64,000 nt of DNA from Tsukamurella tyrosinosolvens (GCF_900104775.1 NZ_FNSA01000003.1:4154001-4218000); one strand, 5' to 3'; shown: positions 35,470 to 44,371, counted from the first letter of the stretch. The notes: generated from the sequence alone by a model not told the origin. Numbers and translations are program-made.

Positions 35470-36657
35470 ATGAATCAGCTCCGAATCCTCATCAGCGGCG
35501 CCTCCATCGCCGGTCCCGCCGCCGCCCTCCTCCTCGCCCGCCAGGGCCACCGCGTGACGATCGTCGAACGCGCGCCGTCGCTGCGGGCGGGCGGCCAGAC
35601 CGTCGACCTGCGCGGCGCCGGGCGCACCGTGATCGACCGACTCGGCCTCGGCCCCGCCAGCACCGAGCGGCTGCTCGACCAGCGCGGCATCGTCAAGGTC
35701 GACGGCCGCGGGCGGCGCGGCGCCCGCATGCCCGTCGAGGCCTTCGGCGGCAACGGCGTGGTCTCCACCCACGAGATCCTCCGCGGCGACCTCGCCGAGG
35801 TGCTCGTCGGCGCCGTCCCCGCCGACGTCGAGTACCTGTGGGACGACACCGTAACCGCGATCGAGCAGGACGGCGAGGTCGCACACGTGACCTTCGAGAC
35901 CGCGGCGCCGCGGGAGTTCGACCTCGTGATCGGCGCCGACGGCCTGGGCTCCGCGGTGCGCCGCACCGCCTTCGGTCCCGACGCGGGAGCGCTCGAGCCC
36001 ATCGGGCTGCGGTACGCGTGGTTCACCGCCACCATCGACGAGGACACCCGGGGCTGGTACCTCATGCACACCGCGCGCCGCGGCCGCGTGGTCTCGGTCC
36101 GGCCGTCGCGCACCGATGGGACCGTCAAGGCGGGCCTCGCGATCCGCGGCACCGACGCCCACCGGCTGGGCCGGGAGGAGCAGTTCGCGCTGTTCGAGCG
36201 GGAGTTCGCCGACATCGGCTGGGTCACACCGCAGCTGCTGCAGGCCATGCGCACCGCGGACGACTGGGCCTACCAGGACCTCGCCCAGGTGAAACTGGAC
36301 GGCTGGACCCGCGGCCGCGTCGCCCTCCTCGGCGACGCGGGCTACTGCCCCACCCCGCTCACCGGACTCGGCACCACTCTGGCGCTCGTCGGCGCGTACG
36401 TCCTCGCCGGGGAGCTGGGCCGGGCCGATGGCGAGGTCGGCACCGCGCTCGCGCGCTACGACGCGGTGATGCGGCCGTTCGTGGCGAAGGCGCAGGAGCT
36501 GCCGCCCGGGAGCCCCGCCGGGTTCGCGCCGATGGGCCGGATCGGCGTCGCGCTCGGGGATCTCACCTACCGGACGGCCACGACGTGGCCGATGCGGCTG
36601 ATCTGGGCGGCGCAGTTCGCGAAGGCCGACGGGATCGACCTGCCCGCGTACACCTGA
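35470..36657 (+). CDS. FAD-dependent monooxygenase (PHBH/aromatic hydroxylase type)
   Basis: A 395-residue class A flavoprotein monooxygenase: dinucleotide motif ISGASIAGPAAALLLARQG (GxGxxG variant GASIAG), the DG motif LVIGADGLGSAVRR, and the GD motif VALLGDAGYCPTPLTG. Resembles antibiotic- or aromatic-modifying monooxygenases; substrate unknown. ATG 35470 is 6 bp after TACGTT (35458-35463), so probably leaderless. The divergent GntR-TetR gene with its operator suggests substrate-induced expression. Confidence 0.92.
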   Translation: MNQLRILISGASIAGPAAALLLARQGHRVTIVERAPSLRAGGQTVDLRGAGRTVIDRLGLGPASTERLLDQRGIVKVDGRGRRGARMPVEAFGGNGVVSTHEILRGDLAEVLVGAVPADVEYLWDDTVTAIEQDGEVAHVTFETAAPREFDLVIGADGLGSAVRRTAFGPDAGALEPIGLRYAWFTATIDEDTRGWYLMHTARRGRVVSVRPSRTDGTVKAGLAIRGTDAHRLGREEQFALFEREFADIGWVTPQLLQAMRTADDWAYQDLAQVKLDGWTRGRVALLGDAGYCPTPLTGLGTTLALVGAYVLAGELGRADGEVGTALARYDAVMRPFVAKAQELPPGSPAGFAPMGRIGVALGDLTYRTATTWPMRLIWAAQFAKADGIDLPAYT

Positions 36658-36661
36658 TGCG

Positions 36662-36737
36662 GCTCACGATGTCGGGTTCTGCGGCCATGCGCGTGCACCA
36701 GCGCACGTCCGCATGCGCAGAAGTCGACATCGTGAGC
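36662..36737. repeat. 76-bp interrupted palindrome (large hairpin)
   Basis: Nested inverted repeats: GCTCACGATGTCG/CGACATCGTGAGC at the ends, TTCTGCG/CGCAGAA next, then CATGCG/CGCATG and GTGC/GCAC around a short loop. The outer 13-bp arms are perfect. It lies between the monooxygenase stop and the SRPBCC promoter. It could fold as a terminator-like or regulatory RNA, or be a small mobile palindromic element. Confidence 0.75.
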
Positions 36738-36754
36738 GGCGTAGCGTCGGGCCC

Positions 36755-37231
36755 ATGACCGATACCGCGCAGACCGTCACCGTGTTCGCCGACGTCCCGC
36801 CGTCCGTGCTCTTCGCGGCGCTGGCCCGCCCCGCGGTGCACGCGGCGGCCGACGGCTCCGGCATGCTCCGCGGCGTCTCCGACGGCAGCCCCGAGGCGAT
36901 CACCGCCGCCGGCCAGACCTTCGGCATGGAGATGACCGACGAGCAGGGCCGCCCGTACTCGGTGGACAACCACGTCACCGCGTTCGAGCCGGGCACGCGG
37001 ATCGCGTGGCTGCCCGCCGGGCGGGGGAAGCCGCCGGTCGGCGTCGAATGGTCGTGGACGTTCACCCCGGAGGGAGACGGGACACTGATCGCCGTCACCT
37101 GCGACTGGTCGCGCGTGACCAACGAGGCGTACCTGGCTCGGTTCACGCTGCCGCGGGTGTCGGCGGAGAAGGTGCGGGCCACCGTCGACGCCGTGATCGC
37201 GGCGACGCGGGACTGCCCCCCGAGTAGGTAG
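36755..37231 (+). CDS. SRPBCC/START-like domain protein
   Basis: A 158-residue polyketide-cyclase-like protein: TVTVFADVPPSVLFAALARP at the N-terminal strand, then AFEPGTRIAWLPA and WSWTFTPEGDGTLIAVT, the beta-sheet pattern of the family, and a long C-terminal helix. Ligand unknown. ATG 36755 lies 7 bp after TAGCGT (36742-36747), which begins right after a 76-bp palindrome; leaderless translation likely. Confidence 0.8.
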   Translation: MTDTAQTVTVFADVPPSVLFAALARPAVHAAADGSGMLRGVSDGSPEAITAAGQTFGMEMTDEQGRPYSVDNHVTAFEPGTRIAWLPAGRGKPPVGVEWSWTFTPEGDGTLIAVTCDWSRVTNEAYLARFTLPRVSAEKVRATVDAVIAATRDCPPSR

Positions 37232-37295
37232 CACTGCGCGTGGAAGAAGTCCCAGGTCGGCATCTGGGCTAACGCTGTTACGTCGGGAAACGACG

Positions 37296-37328
37296 AAGCC
37301 CGCCGCCTGCGGTGCAGGTGGCGGGCTT
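37296..37328 (-). terminator. terminator of the rplQ (alpha) operon
   Basis: Hairpin AAGCCCGCC-CCTGC / GCAGG-GGCGGGCTT with loop GGT, 14 bp past the rplQ stop. Confidence 0.85.
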
Positions 37329-37342
37329 GCGTGCGGGGGTGA

Positions 37343-38038
37343 CTACTCCGAGTCGGAGGCGTCCTCCTGCTGCGACTTCGGCAGCGAGTAGCCCGCGGCC
37401 TCGGCCGAAGCCTCGTCCGCGAACCAGATCTCGGCGACCGTCGACTCGAAGAAGCGGGTACCGGGGCGGTGGTACAGCTTCGAGTCGGCGTTGCCCTTGA
37501 TCGGGAAGCCCTCGGGGGCCTCGTTCACGTCCTCGAGCGGCGCGTGCGCGCCGGCGGGGAGGTCCGAGCCCTCGGCCGGAGCCTCGGTCTCGGTGATCTC
37601 CGCAGCCTCGACGGCGGCGGACTTGGCAGCGGCCTGCGAGGCGGCGACGCGGGTGGCGCGCGACGCCTCGGTGGCGGCGAGCTGCTCGGTCACGATCTCG
37701 ATGACCGCCATGGGGGCGTTGTCGCCCTTCCGGTTCTCGGTCTTGATGATCCGGGTGTAGCCGCCCTGACGGTCGGCGACGGCCGGAGCGATCTCCGCGA
37801 ACAGCACGTGCACGACGTCCTTGTTGCGGATCTCCTTCATGACCTCGCGGCGGTTGGCCAGCTTGCCGTGCTTGGCATGGCTGATCAGCTTCTCCGCGTA
37901 GGGACGCAGGCGCTTGGCGCGGGACTCGGTGGTCTCGATGCGGCCGTGCTCGAAGAGCGCGGTCGCGAGGTTCGCCAGAATGTGCTTCTGGTGCGAGGCC
38001 GAGCCGCCCATCCGGGCGCCCTTAGTGGGCCTAGGCAT
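37343..38038 (-). CDS. rplQ: 50S ribosomal protein L17 with C-terminal sunset-type domain
   Basis: A 231-residue L17. The first ~120 residues are the ribosomal core ([52 protein letters not shown]). After an Ala/Glu-rich linker comes [19 protein letters not shown]...[13 protein letters not shown], which looks like the small sunset domain (IKGN-x2-S-x2-YH pattern). L17 is about 120 residues in most bacteria; this extension is recurrent in Mycobacteriales. Last gene of the alpha operon. Confidence 0.95.
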   Translation of the reverse strand: MPRPTKGARMGGSASHQKHILANLATALFEHGRIETTESRAKRLRPYAEKLISHAKHGKLANRREVMKEIRNKDVVHVLFAEIAPAVADRQGGYTRIIKTENRKGDNAPMAVIEIVTEQLAATEASRATRVAASQAAAKSAAVEAAEITETEAPAEGSDLPAGAHAPLEDVNEAPEGFPIKGNADSKLYHRPGTRFFESTVAEIWFADEASAEAAGYSLPKSQQEDASDSE

Positions 38039-38072
38039 TGTTTCTCCTGTGGGGTTTTACGAGCTGGTTAGC

Positions 38073-39131
38073 TCAGAGCTGCTCGGTCTCGGCGTAATCC
38101 TGGTCGCCATCGGCGTCGCCCGAGAACGACGGCTCGTCGCTCCAGGTACCGGTGGCCGGGTCGTACCCGTCGACCTGCGACGGATCGAACGACGCGGGGC
38201 TGTCCTTGAGGGCCAGACCCAGCGCGTGCAGCTTGACCTTGACCTCGTCGATCGACTTCTGACCGAAGTTGCGGATGTCGAGAAGATCGGACTCGGTGCG
38301 GGCCACGAGCTCGCCCACGGTGTGCACACCCTCGCGCTTGAGGCAGTTGTACGAGCGCACCGTCAGGTCGAGGTCCTCGATCGGCAGCGAGAACGCCGCG
38401 ATGTGGTCGGCCTCGGCCGGCGACGGGCCGATCTCGATGCCCTCGGCCTCGACGTTGAGCTCCCGGGCGAGCCCGAACAGCTCGACCAGGGTCTTGCCCG
38501 CCGACGCCAGCGCGTCACGCGCGGTCATCGAGTTCTTGGTCTCGACGTCCAGGATCAGACGATCGAAGTCGGTGCGCTGCTCGACACGGGTGGCCTCGAC
38601 CTTGTAGGTCACCTTCAGCACGGGCGAGTAGATCGAGTCGACCGGAATGCGGCCGATCTCGGCGCCCGACGCCTTGTTCTGCACGGCCGGCACGTAGCCG
38701 CGGCCCCGCTCGACGACGAGCTCGATCTCGAGCTTGCCCTTGTCGTTCAGGGTGGCGATGTGCAGGTCGGGGTTGTGGACGGTGACCGACGCCGGCGGGA
38801 CGATGTCGCCCGCGGTGACGGCGCCCGGACCCTGCTTGCGCACGTACATGGTGACCGGCTCGTCGTCCTCCGACGAAACGACCAGGCCCTTGAGGTTCAG
38901 GATGATGTCGGTGACATCCTCCTTCACGCCGGGGACCGTGGTGAACTCGTGCAGCACGCCGTCGATGCGGATGCTGGTCACGGCCGCGCCCGGGATGGAC
39001 GACAGCAGCGTGCGGCGGAGCGAGTTGCCCAGCGTGTAACCGAAGCCCGGCTCCAGCGGCTCGATGATGAACTTCGAGCGCGCCTCGGAGATGACCTCTT
39101 CGCTGAGGGTGGGTCGCTGCGAGATGAGCAT
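38073..39131 (-). CDS. rpoA: RNA polymerase alpha subunit
   Basis: A 352-residue alpha subunit. The N-terminal dimerisation domain shows [28 protein letters not shown], and the C-terminal DNA- and regulator-binding domain shows [16 protein letters not shown] and [11 protein letters not shown]. An acidic tail follows. It lies between rpsD and rplQ as usual. Confidence 0.98.
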   Translation of the reverse strand: MLISQRPTLSEEVISEARSKFIIEPLEPGFGYTLGNSLRRTLLSSIPGAAVTSIRIDGVLHEFTTVPGVKEDVTDIILNLKGLVVSSEDDEPVTMYVRKQGPGAVTAGDIVPPASVTVHNPDLHIATLNDKGKLEIELVVERGRGYVPAVQNKASGAEIGRIPVDSIYSPVLKVTYKVEATRVEQRTDFDRLILDVETKNSMTARDALASAGKTLVELFGLARELNVEAEGIEIGPSPAEADHIAAFSLPIEDLDLTVRSYNCLKREGVHTVGELVARTESDLLDIRNFGQKSIDEVKVKLHALGLALKDSPASFDPSQVDGYDPATGTWSDEPSFSGDADGDQDYAETEQL

Positions 39132-39210
39132 TGAGTATTCCTTCTCTCTGGGCGTCCGCTATTTGACGCCCGTAGAGGGCCGCCGGCGATCTACCGGCGG
39201 CCCGTACTAC

Positions 39211-39816
39211 TTACTTCGAGTAGTACTCGACGATGAGCTGCTCCTGGAAGGGCACGACGATCTGCTCACGCTCGGGCACGCGGTGCACGAGGATGCGCAG
39301 GTTCGACGGGACCACCTGGAGCCAAGCCGGAGCGGTGCGCTCGCCGATGGTCTCACGCGCGATCTGGAACGGCGTGGTGCCGAGCGACTTCGGGCGGACG
39401 TCGATGATGTCGTACTGCGAGACGCGGTACGAGGGAACGTCGACGCGGACGCCGTTCACCGTGAAGTGACCGTGGGTCACCAGCTGGCGGGCCTGACGGC
39501 GGGTACGCGTCAGGCCGGCGCGGTACACGACGTTGTCGAGGCGGGTCTCGAGGATCTGCAGCAGGGCGTCACCGGTCTTACCGGTGGCGGCCTTCGCCTC
39601 CTTGTAGTAGCGGGAGAACTGCTTCTCCATCACGCCGTACATGAAGCGGGCCTTCTGCTTCTCCTTGAGCTGCAGGAGGTACTCGGACTCCTTGATCCGC
39701 GCGCGGCCGTGCTGGCCGGGCGGGTACGGACGACGCTCGAACGCCTCGGAACCGCCGACGAGGTCGACGCCCAGACGACGGGACTTACGGGTGACAGGGC
39801 CGGTATAACGAGCCAT
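39211..39816 (-). CDS. rpsD: 30S ribosomal protein S4
   Basis: A 201-residue S4: MARYTGPVTRKSRRLGVDL, YPPGQHG, the S4 RNA-binding domain RLDNVVYRAGLTRTRRQARQLVTHGH, and the C-terminal IVEYYSK. S4 starts 30S assembly and in many bacteria represses the alpha operon. It lacks the N-terminal zinc cysteines, so it is the zinc-free form. Confidence 0.98.
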   Translation of the reverse strand: MARYTGPVTRKSRRLGVDLVGGSEAFERRPYPPGQHGRARIKESEYLLQLKEKQKARFMYGVMEKQFSRYYKEAKAATGKTGDALLQILETRLDNVVYRAGLTRTRRQARQLVTHGHFTVNGVRVDVPSYRVSQYDIIDVRPKSLGTTPFQIARETIGERTAPAWLQVVPSNLRILVHRVPEREQIVVPFQEQLIVEYYSK

Positions 39817-39837
39817 GGTTTCTCTCTCCTACCTTCC

Positions 39838-40248
39838 CTAGACCCGACGCCGCTTGGGCGGACGGCAGCCGTTGTGCGGCTGCGGCGTCACGTCGGAAAT
39901 GGTGCCCACCTCGAGGCCGGCGGCCTGCAGCGAGCGGATTGCGGTCTCGCGGCCCGAGCCCGGGCCCTTGACGAAGACGTCGACCTTCTTGACGCCGTTC
40001 TCCTGCGCCTTGCGGGCAGCGTTCTCGGCGGCGAGCTGCGCGGCGAACGGGGTGCTCTTGCGCGAGCCCTTGAAGCCGACGTGGCCCGAGGAGGCCCAGC
40101 TGATCACGTTGCCGCTGGGGTCCGTGATCGAGACGATCGTGTTGTTGAACGTGCTCTTGATGTGAGCGTGGCCGTGCGGGACGTTCTTCTTTTCGCGACG
40201 ACGCGAAACGCCCTTCTTCGCGCCCGTGGCGCGCGACTTCGGAGGCAT
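39838..40248 (-). CDS. rpsK: 30S ribosomal protein S11
   Basis: A 136-residue S11: [39 protein letters not shown], and the C-terminal tail [16 protein letters not shown]. The ATG shares one base with the rpsM stop, so the pair is translationally coupled. Confidence 0.98.
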   Translation of the reverse strand: MPPKSRATGAKKGVSRRREKKNVPHGHAHIKSTFNNTIVSITDPSGNVISWASSGHVGFKGSRKSTPFAAQLAAENAARKAQENGVKKVDVFVKGPGSGRETAIRSLQAAGLEVGTISDVTPQPHNGCRPPKRRRV

Positions 40249-40619
40249 TACTTCTTCTTTCCGGCGATGGTCTTCTTCGGACCCTTACGGGTGCGAGCGT
40301 TGGTCTTGGTGCGCTGGCCACGCACGGGCAGGCCACGACGGTGGCGGATGCCCTGGTAGCACTGGATCTCGATCTTGCGACGGATGTCGGCCTGCACCTC
40401 ACGGCGCAGGTCGCCCTCGACCTTGTAGTCCGTGCCCTCGATGAAGTCACGGAGCTTGGTCAGGTCCTCGTCGCTGAGGTCCTTGCTGCGCAGATCCGGG
40501 CTCACACCGGTCTCGGCGAGAATCTCAGTCGCGCGGGTACGGCCGATGCCGTAGATGTAGGTCAGTGCGATCTCCATGCGCTTCTCGCGCGGGAGATCGA
40601 CACCCATGAGACGTGCCAT
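40248..40619 (-). CDS. rpsM: 30S ribosomal protein S13
   Basis: A 123-residue S13: [34 protein letters not shown], and the basic tail [19 protein letters not shown]. The start at MARL is conserved. A 183-bp stretch separates it from rpmJ, longer than usual in this operon and containing small hairpins. Confidence 0.98.
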   Translation of the reverse strand: MARLMGVDLPREKRMEIALTYIYGIGRTRATEILAETGVSPDLRSKDLSDEDLTKLRDFIEGTDYKVEGDLRREVQADIRRKIEIQCYQGIRHRRGLPVRGQRTKTNARTRKGPKKTIAGKKK

Positions 40620-40802
40620 TCTTGGCGGTTTCCTTCTTCTAAGTCGGAGGTCTGCTCCCCGTCCGTCCCCGGTGGTTCCGGCGCTTTCACGCCGGCCGAG
40701 GCCCCGGCCTCCGAGCCGGGGGTTCACAGGGGCTCGTCTGCCCCTGCTGGTGCGGAGAGGTCATCGTGTGTTCAAGCGGCGAACCGCTCGAAGCGCACTG
40801 AT
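40620..40802 (-). other. structured spacer between rpmJ and rpsM
   Basis: No gene. Two small hairpins are visible: CCGGCG/CGCCGG near 40678-40694 and CAGGGG/CCCCTG near 40728-40747. They could form a leader for S13-S11-S4 synthesis, where S4 feedback would be expected, or be a partial terminator. Evidence is weak. Confidence 0.35.
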
Positions 40803-40916
40803 CTAGCCCTGACGCTGCTTGTGACGCAGGTTGTCGCAGATCACCATGACCCGGCCGTTGCGGCGGATCACCTTGCACTTCTCGCAGATCGGCTTGACGC
40901 TGGGGTTGACCTTCAC
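40803..40916 (-). CDS. rpmJ: 50S ribosomal protein L36, zinc-binding (C+) type
   Basis: Thirty-seven residues: [20 protein letters not shown] then [13 protein letters not shown]. Cys11, Cys14, Cys27 and His32 form the CCCH zinc site of the C+ paralogue used when zinc is plentiful. GTG start 40916. First gene of the alpha operon here, because infA has been separated by an inserted protease gene. Confidence 0.96.
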   Translation of the reverse strand: MKVNPSVKPICEKCKVIRRNGRVMVICDNLRHKQRQG

Positions 40917-41019
40917 GTCAGTCCTATCCAGTTGTTCTCAGTGTTTTTCCGCACCGCCACCGGTAGCCGGAGGGGTGCCACGACACGCACGACGAAGCCG
41001 CGCACGCACGCGATGATCC

Positions 41020-41048
41020 AGTGTACGCTCCGCGACCGTCGGCCCCAA
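41020..41048 (-). promoter_or_regulatory. candidate promoter of the rpmJ-rplQ operon
   Basis: Minus strand TTGGGG (41043-41048), 17 bp, TACACT (41020-41025). The -10 is good, the -35 only fair. Placement 100 bp upstream of rpmJ fits a new operon start after the split from infA. Confidence 0.45.
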
Positions 41049-41179
41049 ATCAGCCACGAACCGCGTGCGCTGACCCGCGCGCAAGGAGGCTCTCATGCTA
41101 GCCTCAGGAACGACCGGTGATGCACTATTCACCACTCTTGATTCCGTGATCTGATCCCTCGATCCCGATAGGACCCGCG

Positions 41180-41917
41180 ATGCGTCTGTCCCCCTCCCGC
41201 CGCCTGGGCGTCGCCGCGACCGCCGCCATCGGCGTCGCGACCTCCCTCCTCGTCTCCGCCGCGCCCGCCGCGGCCGCACCGCGCATCGTCGTGGGCCCCG
41301 GCTCCGAGATCGACGTCGTGCAGAACGAGACGGCCGAGGGCATCGAGGTCGCCGCGTGCACCCTCGGCGTGCTCGCGACCACCCCCGACGGCCGCCGCGT
41401 GGGCGTCACCGCCGGCCACTGCGGCAAGGTCGGCCAGGAGGTCACCGTGCCCGCGCCCGGCCAGGCCCGCGCGCTCATCTCCGTGGGGAAGTTCGAGAAG
41501 TCGTCGAACCCGCCCACCAAGATCGTCGACGGCCGCGAGGTCTCGACCAACATCTCGCACCCCGACTGGGGCACCGTCTCCTTCAAGCCCGGCGTGCCGC
41601 TGGTCAACCGCCTCGGCAAGGCCGCCCCCCGCTCGCTCGGCAAGGCCCGGATCGGCGACAAGGTGTGCAGTCAGGGCCGCACCAGCGGCTGGGTCTGCGG
41701 CGCCGTCACGGACGTGACCGCCAACCGCTTCCGCACCGACCTCAAGCTGCGCTCCGGCGACAGCGGCGCCTCGCTGATCCGCCTGTCCGACGGTGCCGCG
41801 CTCGGCATCCACGCCACCGGCTCGTCCGAGCCCGGCCGCGACGGCTCGGAGGTCTCGGACTACTGGGACCTGGGCTTCGTCCTCGCCCAGGCGGGCGGCC
41901 TGCGCCTGGCGGTCTAG
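41180..41917 (+). CDS. secreted trypsin/chymotrypsin-like serine protease
   Basis: A 245-residue S1-family protease. The signal peptide runs to about residue 33 (LGVAATAAIGVATSLLVSAAPAAAA). The triad is His80 in GVTAGHCG, Asp near 129 in SHPDWGTV, and Ser near 195 in RSGDSGASL; Cys60/81 and Cys in KVCSQG/WVCGAV could make disulphides. It resembles alpha-lytic/streptogrisin-like enzymes without the long pro-region. It sits on the opposite strand between infA and rpmJ, genes normally adjacent. AGGA lies 7 bases before the ATG. Confidence 0.9.
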   Translation: MRLSPSRRLGVAATAAIGVATSLLVSAAPAAAAPRIVVGPGSEIDVVQNETAEGIEVAACTLGVLATTPDGRRVGVTAGHCGKVGQEVTVPAPGQARALISVGKFEKSSNPPTKIVDGREVSTNISHPDWGTVSFKPGVPLVNRLGKAAPRSLGKARIGDKVCSQGRTSGWVCGAVTDVTANRFRTDLKLRSGDSGASLIRLSDGAALGIHATGSSEPGRDGSEVSDYWDLGFVLAQAGGLRLAV

Positions 41918-41933
41918 CACCCCGAACACGAAG

Positions 41934-41962
41934 AAGACCCACCCCGCGGGGTGGGTCTTTCT
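41934..41962. terminator. bidirectional terminator between protease gene and infA
   Basis: Perfect 12-bp arms AAGACCCACCCC and GGGGTGGGTCTT with T-rich ends on both strands, between converging genes. Confidence 0.92.
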
Positions 41963-41984
41963 CGTATCCGGGTGCGCTACGCGG

Positions 41985-42206
41985 TCACTTGTACCGGTAG
42001 ACGATGCGCCCGCGCGTCAGGTCGTAGGGCGAGAGCTCCACGACGACCCGGTCCTCGGGCAGAATACGAATGTAGTGCTGCCGCATCTTGCCGCTGATGT
42101 GAGCGAGCACCTTGTGCCCGTTCTCCAGCTCGATGCGGAACATTGCGTTGGGGAGCGGCTCGACGACGCGGCCCTCCACCTCGATGGCTCCGTCCTTCTT
42201 CGCCAT
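41985..42206 (-). CDS. infA: translation initiation factor IF-1
   Basis: Seventy-three residues, an S1/OB-fold protein: [59 protein letters not shown]. The ATG at 42206 is preceded by GGAGGGT; an ATG three codons earlier overlaps that Shine-Dalgarno. It is transcribed alone, cut off from rpmJ by a terminator and a protease gene. Confidence 0.98.
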   Translation of the reverse strand: MAKKDGAIEVEGRVVEPLPNAMFRIELENGHKVLAHISGKMRQHYIRILPEDRVVVELSPYDLTRGRIVYRYK

Positions 42207-42302
42207 ACCCTCCACGATCCTGTTGTCTTCAGCGGACGCCGTGTGCGACCTGTGCCCCTCCTGAGCGGACGGGCATGCGGCCGAACGCCGCGCTACCCGT
42301 CT

Positions 42303-42332
42303 ATTCTACGCGCTCAGGACTCGTCCGACGAA
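42303..42332 (-). promoter_or_regulatory. candidate infA promoter
   Basis: Minus strand TTCGTC (42327-42332), 18 bp, TAGAAT (42303-42308). It overlaps the last codons of the Nudix gene and would give a leader of about 90 nt. Confidence 0.4.
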
Positions 42333-42844
42333 TCCTGCCCGGAACCGCCCCCGCCGCTGACGAGGTGCAACGCGAGTTCGACCGAGTCGGGGACGAAGTC
42401 GCCGGGGTCCGCGGCGACGGCCGCGAGCAGATCCGCCGGCGTCGTCCACGCGCCGCTCTCGACCTCCTCGGGCTGGTGGACGACGACCCCGTCGTACGTG
42501 CAGACGTACTGGAAGCAGAGGAACCGGGTCCGGGCGTCGGCGTAGGAGCGCACGCCGACGGGCCGCAGCTCCACCCCGTGCACCCCGAGCTCCTCGAAGG
42601 CCTCGCGGGCGGCACCGTCGTCGGGCTCCTCCCCCGCCAGGAGCACCCCGCCCGCGCAGAAGTCGCGCAGCCCGGGGTAGACGTCCTTGATCGGGGTGCG
42701 GCGGTGCACGTAGATCCGGCCGGCGGAGTCGAAGACGAGGATCCCGGTGGTGCCGTGACGCAGGTTCTCGGCGCGCACGCGGGACCGCGGCGCCGCGCCC
42801 GACGGGCGCCCGGCGTCGTCGTACAACGCGACGATCTCGTCCAC
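42314..42844 (-). CDS. Nudix hydrolase
   Basis: A 176-residue protein with a full Nudix box, GGVLLAGEEPDD followed by GAAREAFEELGV (G-x5-E-x7-RE-x2-EE-x-G). Preceding HGTTGILVFDSAGRIYVHRR resembles the YfcD-like group. Substrate unknown. GTG start 42844 with AAAGGAGGG upstream; the C-terminus is Gly/Ser-rich. Confidence 0.9.
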   Translation of the reverse strand: MDEIVALYDDAGRPSGAAPRSRVRAENLRHGTTGILVFDSAGRIYVHRRTPIKDVYPGLRDFCAGGVLLAGEEPDDGAAREAFEELGVHGVELRPVGVRSYADARTRFLCFQYVCTYDGVVVHQPEEVESGAWTTPADLLAAVAADPGDFVPDSVELALHLVSGGGGSGQDSSDES

Positions 42845-42919
42845 GTGCGGGCCCTCCTTTTCTCCACAGTATGAGCCAAACCCTGGACACCGCAGCGCCC
42901 GTGCACTTGTATCGGGGCC

Positions 42920-44221
42920 ATGAGCAATCCGGACAGCCCGAACTGGCATTTCGAGACCACGCAGATCCACGCCGGGCAGACGCCCGACGGCGCGACCAAC
43001 GCGCGTGCGCTCCCGATCTACCAGACCACGTCGTACACGTTCAACAACACCGATCACGCCGCGGCGCTGTTCGGGCTGGCCGAGCCGGGCAACATCTACA
43101 CCCGCATCATGAACCCGACGCAGGACGCCGTCGAGCAGCGGATCGCCGCGCTCGAGGGCGGCGTCGCCGCGCTGCTCGTGGCCTCGGGCCAGGCGGCCGA
43201 GACCCTCGCGATCCTCAACGTCGCGGAGTCGGGCGACCACATCGTCAGCTCGCCGTACCTGTACGGCGGCACCTACAACCTGCTGCACTACACCCTCGCC
43301 AAGCTGGGCATCGAGGTCAGCTTCGTCGAGAACCCGGACGACCTGGAGCAGTGGCGCGCCGCCGTCCGCCCCAACACCCGCGCCTTCTTCGCCGAGACCA
43401 TCTCGAACCCGCGCGGCCACGTCCTCGACGTCGCGGGCGTCTCGGGTGTCGCGCACGAGAGCGGGCTGCCGCTCATCGTCGACAACACCGTCGCGACCCC
43501 GTACCTGCTCAACCCGCTGGCGCACGGCGCCGACATCGTCGTGCACTCGGCCACCAAGTACCTCGGCGGCCACGGCTCCGCGATCGGCGGCGTCATCGTC
43601 GACGGCGGCAACTTCGACTGGACGCAGGGCCGGCACCCGAACTTCACCACCCCTGACCCGTCGTACCACGGCGTCGTCTTCGCCGACCTCGGCGCGCCCG
43701 CCTTCGCGCTCAAGGCGCGCGTGCAGCTGCTGCGCGACCTGGGCCCCGCGATCTCGCCGTTCAACGCCTTCCTGCTCTCGCAGGGCATCGAGACGCTGAG
43801 CCTGCGCGTGGAGCGGCACATCGAGAACGCGCAGAAGGTCGCCGAGTACCTCGCCGGGCAGGAGGGCGTCACCGACGTCATCTACGCCGGGCTGCCCTCG
43901 TCGCCGTACCACGAGCGCGCGAAGGAGCTGCTGCCCAAGGGCGCCGGCGCCATCGTCGCGTTCGAGCTGGCCGGCGGCGTCCCCGCGGGCAAGGCCTTCG
44001 TCGACGCCCTGCAGCTGCACAGCCACGTCGCGAACATCGGCGACGTGCGCTCGCTCGTGATCCACCCCGCGTCGACCACGCATTCGCAGCTCACCGAGCA
44101 GGAGCAGCTCGAGGCCGGCGTCACGCCGGGCCTCGTGCGCCTGGCCGTGGGCATCGAGCACATCGACGACATCCTCACCGACCTGCAGCTGGGCCTCAAG
44201 GCCGCGGCGAACGCGTCCTAG
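42920..44221 (+). CDS. metY: O-acetylhomoserine sulfhydrylase (homocysteine synthase)
   Basis: A 433-residue Cys/Met-metabolism PLP enzyme. The PLP lysine is Lys213 in VHSATKYLGGHG; other signatures are IYTRIMNPTQDAVEQRI and the family end HPASTTHSQL. It makes homocysteine from O-acetylhomoserine and sulfide. Length and NFDW region favour MetY over MetB. ATG lies 7 bp after TTGTAT (42907-42912), probably leaderless; the 75-bp upstream gap is too short for a SAM riboswitch. Confidence 0.9.
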   Translation: MSNPDSPNWHFETTQIHAGQTPDGATNARALPIYQTTSYTFNNTDHAAALFGLAEPGNIYTRIMNPTQDAVEQRIAALEGGVAALLVASGQAAETLAILNVAESGDHIVSSPYLYGGTYNLLHYTLAKLGIEVSFVENPDDLEQWRAAVRPNTRAFFAETISNPRGHVLDVAGVSGVAHESGLPLIVDNTVATPYLLNPLAHGADIVVHSATKYLGGHGSAIGGVIVDGGNFDWTQGRHPNFTTPDPSYHGVVFADLGAPAFALKARVQLLRDLGPAISPFNAFLLSQGIETLSLRVERHIENAQKVAEYLAGQEGVTDVIYAGLPSSPYHERAKELLPKGAGAIVAFELAGGVPAGKAFVDALQLHSHVANIGDVRSLVIHPASTTHSQLTEQEQLEAGVTPGLVRLAVGIEHIDDILTDLQLGLKAAANAS

Positions 44222-44231
44222 GGAGCCAACG

Positions 44232-44324
44232 ATGCGCGCGCTGCGATGGTTGCGACGGGCGGCCCGGTCCGTCCTCCAGGACGACGGTGCCTGGACCGCG
44301 GCCGTGCAGCGCGGCTGCACCTAG
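44232..44324 (+). CDS. possible 30-residue peptide after metY
   Basis: A short open frame (MRALRWLRRAARSVL...) begins 10 bp after the metY stop and ends 14 bp before a strong terminator. Basic, amphipathic-helix-like. It may be chance; no family known. Confidence 0.25.
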   Translation: MRALRWLRRAARSVLQDDGAWTAAVQRGCT

Positions 44325-44338
44325 AGACGGGCACGACG

Positions 44339-44371
44339 GAGCGCCCCCGAGTCCTCGACTCGGGGGCGCTC
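44339..44371 (+). terminator. metY terminator
   Basis: Perfect 15-bp arms GAGCGCCCCCGAGTC and GACTCGGGGGCGCTC, loop CTC. Confidence 0.92.

Noticed and set aside
42845-42919. SAM or other riboswitch upstream of metY
   Set aside because: The gap is 75 bp and the transcript appears leaderless; no aptamer-like pairing seen.
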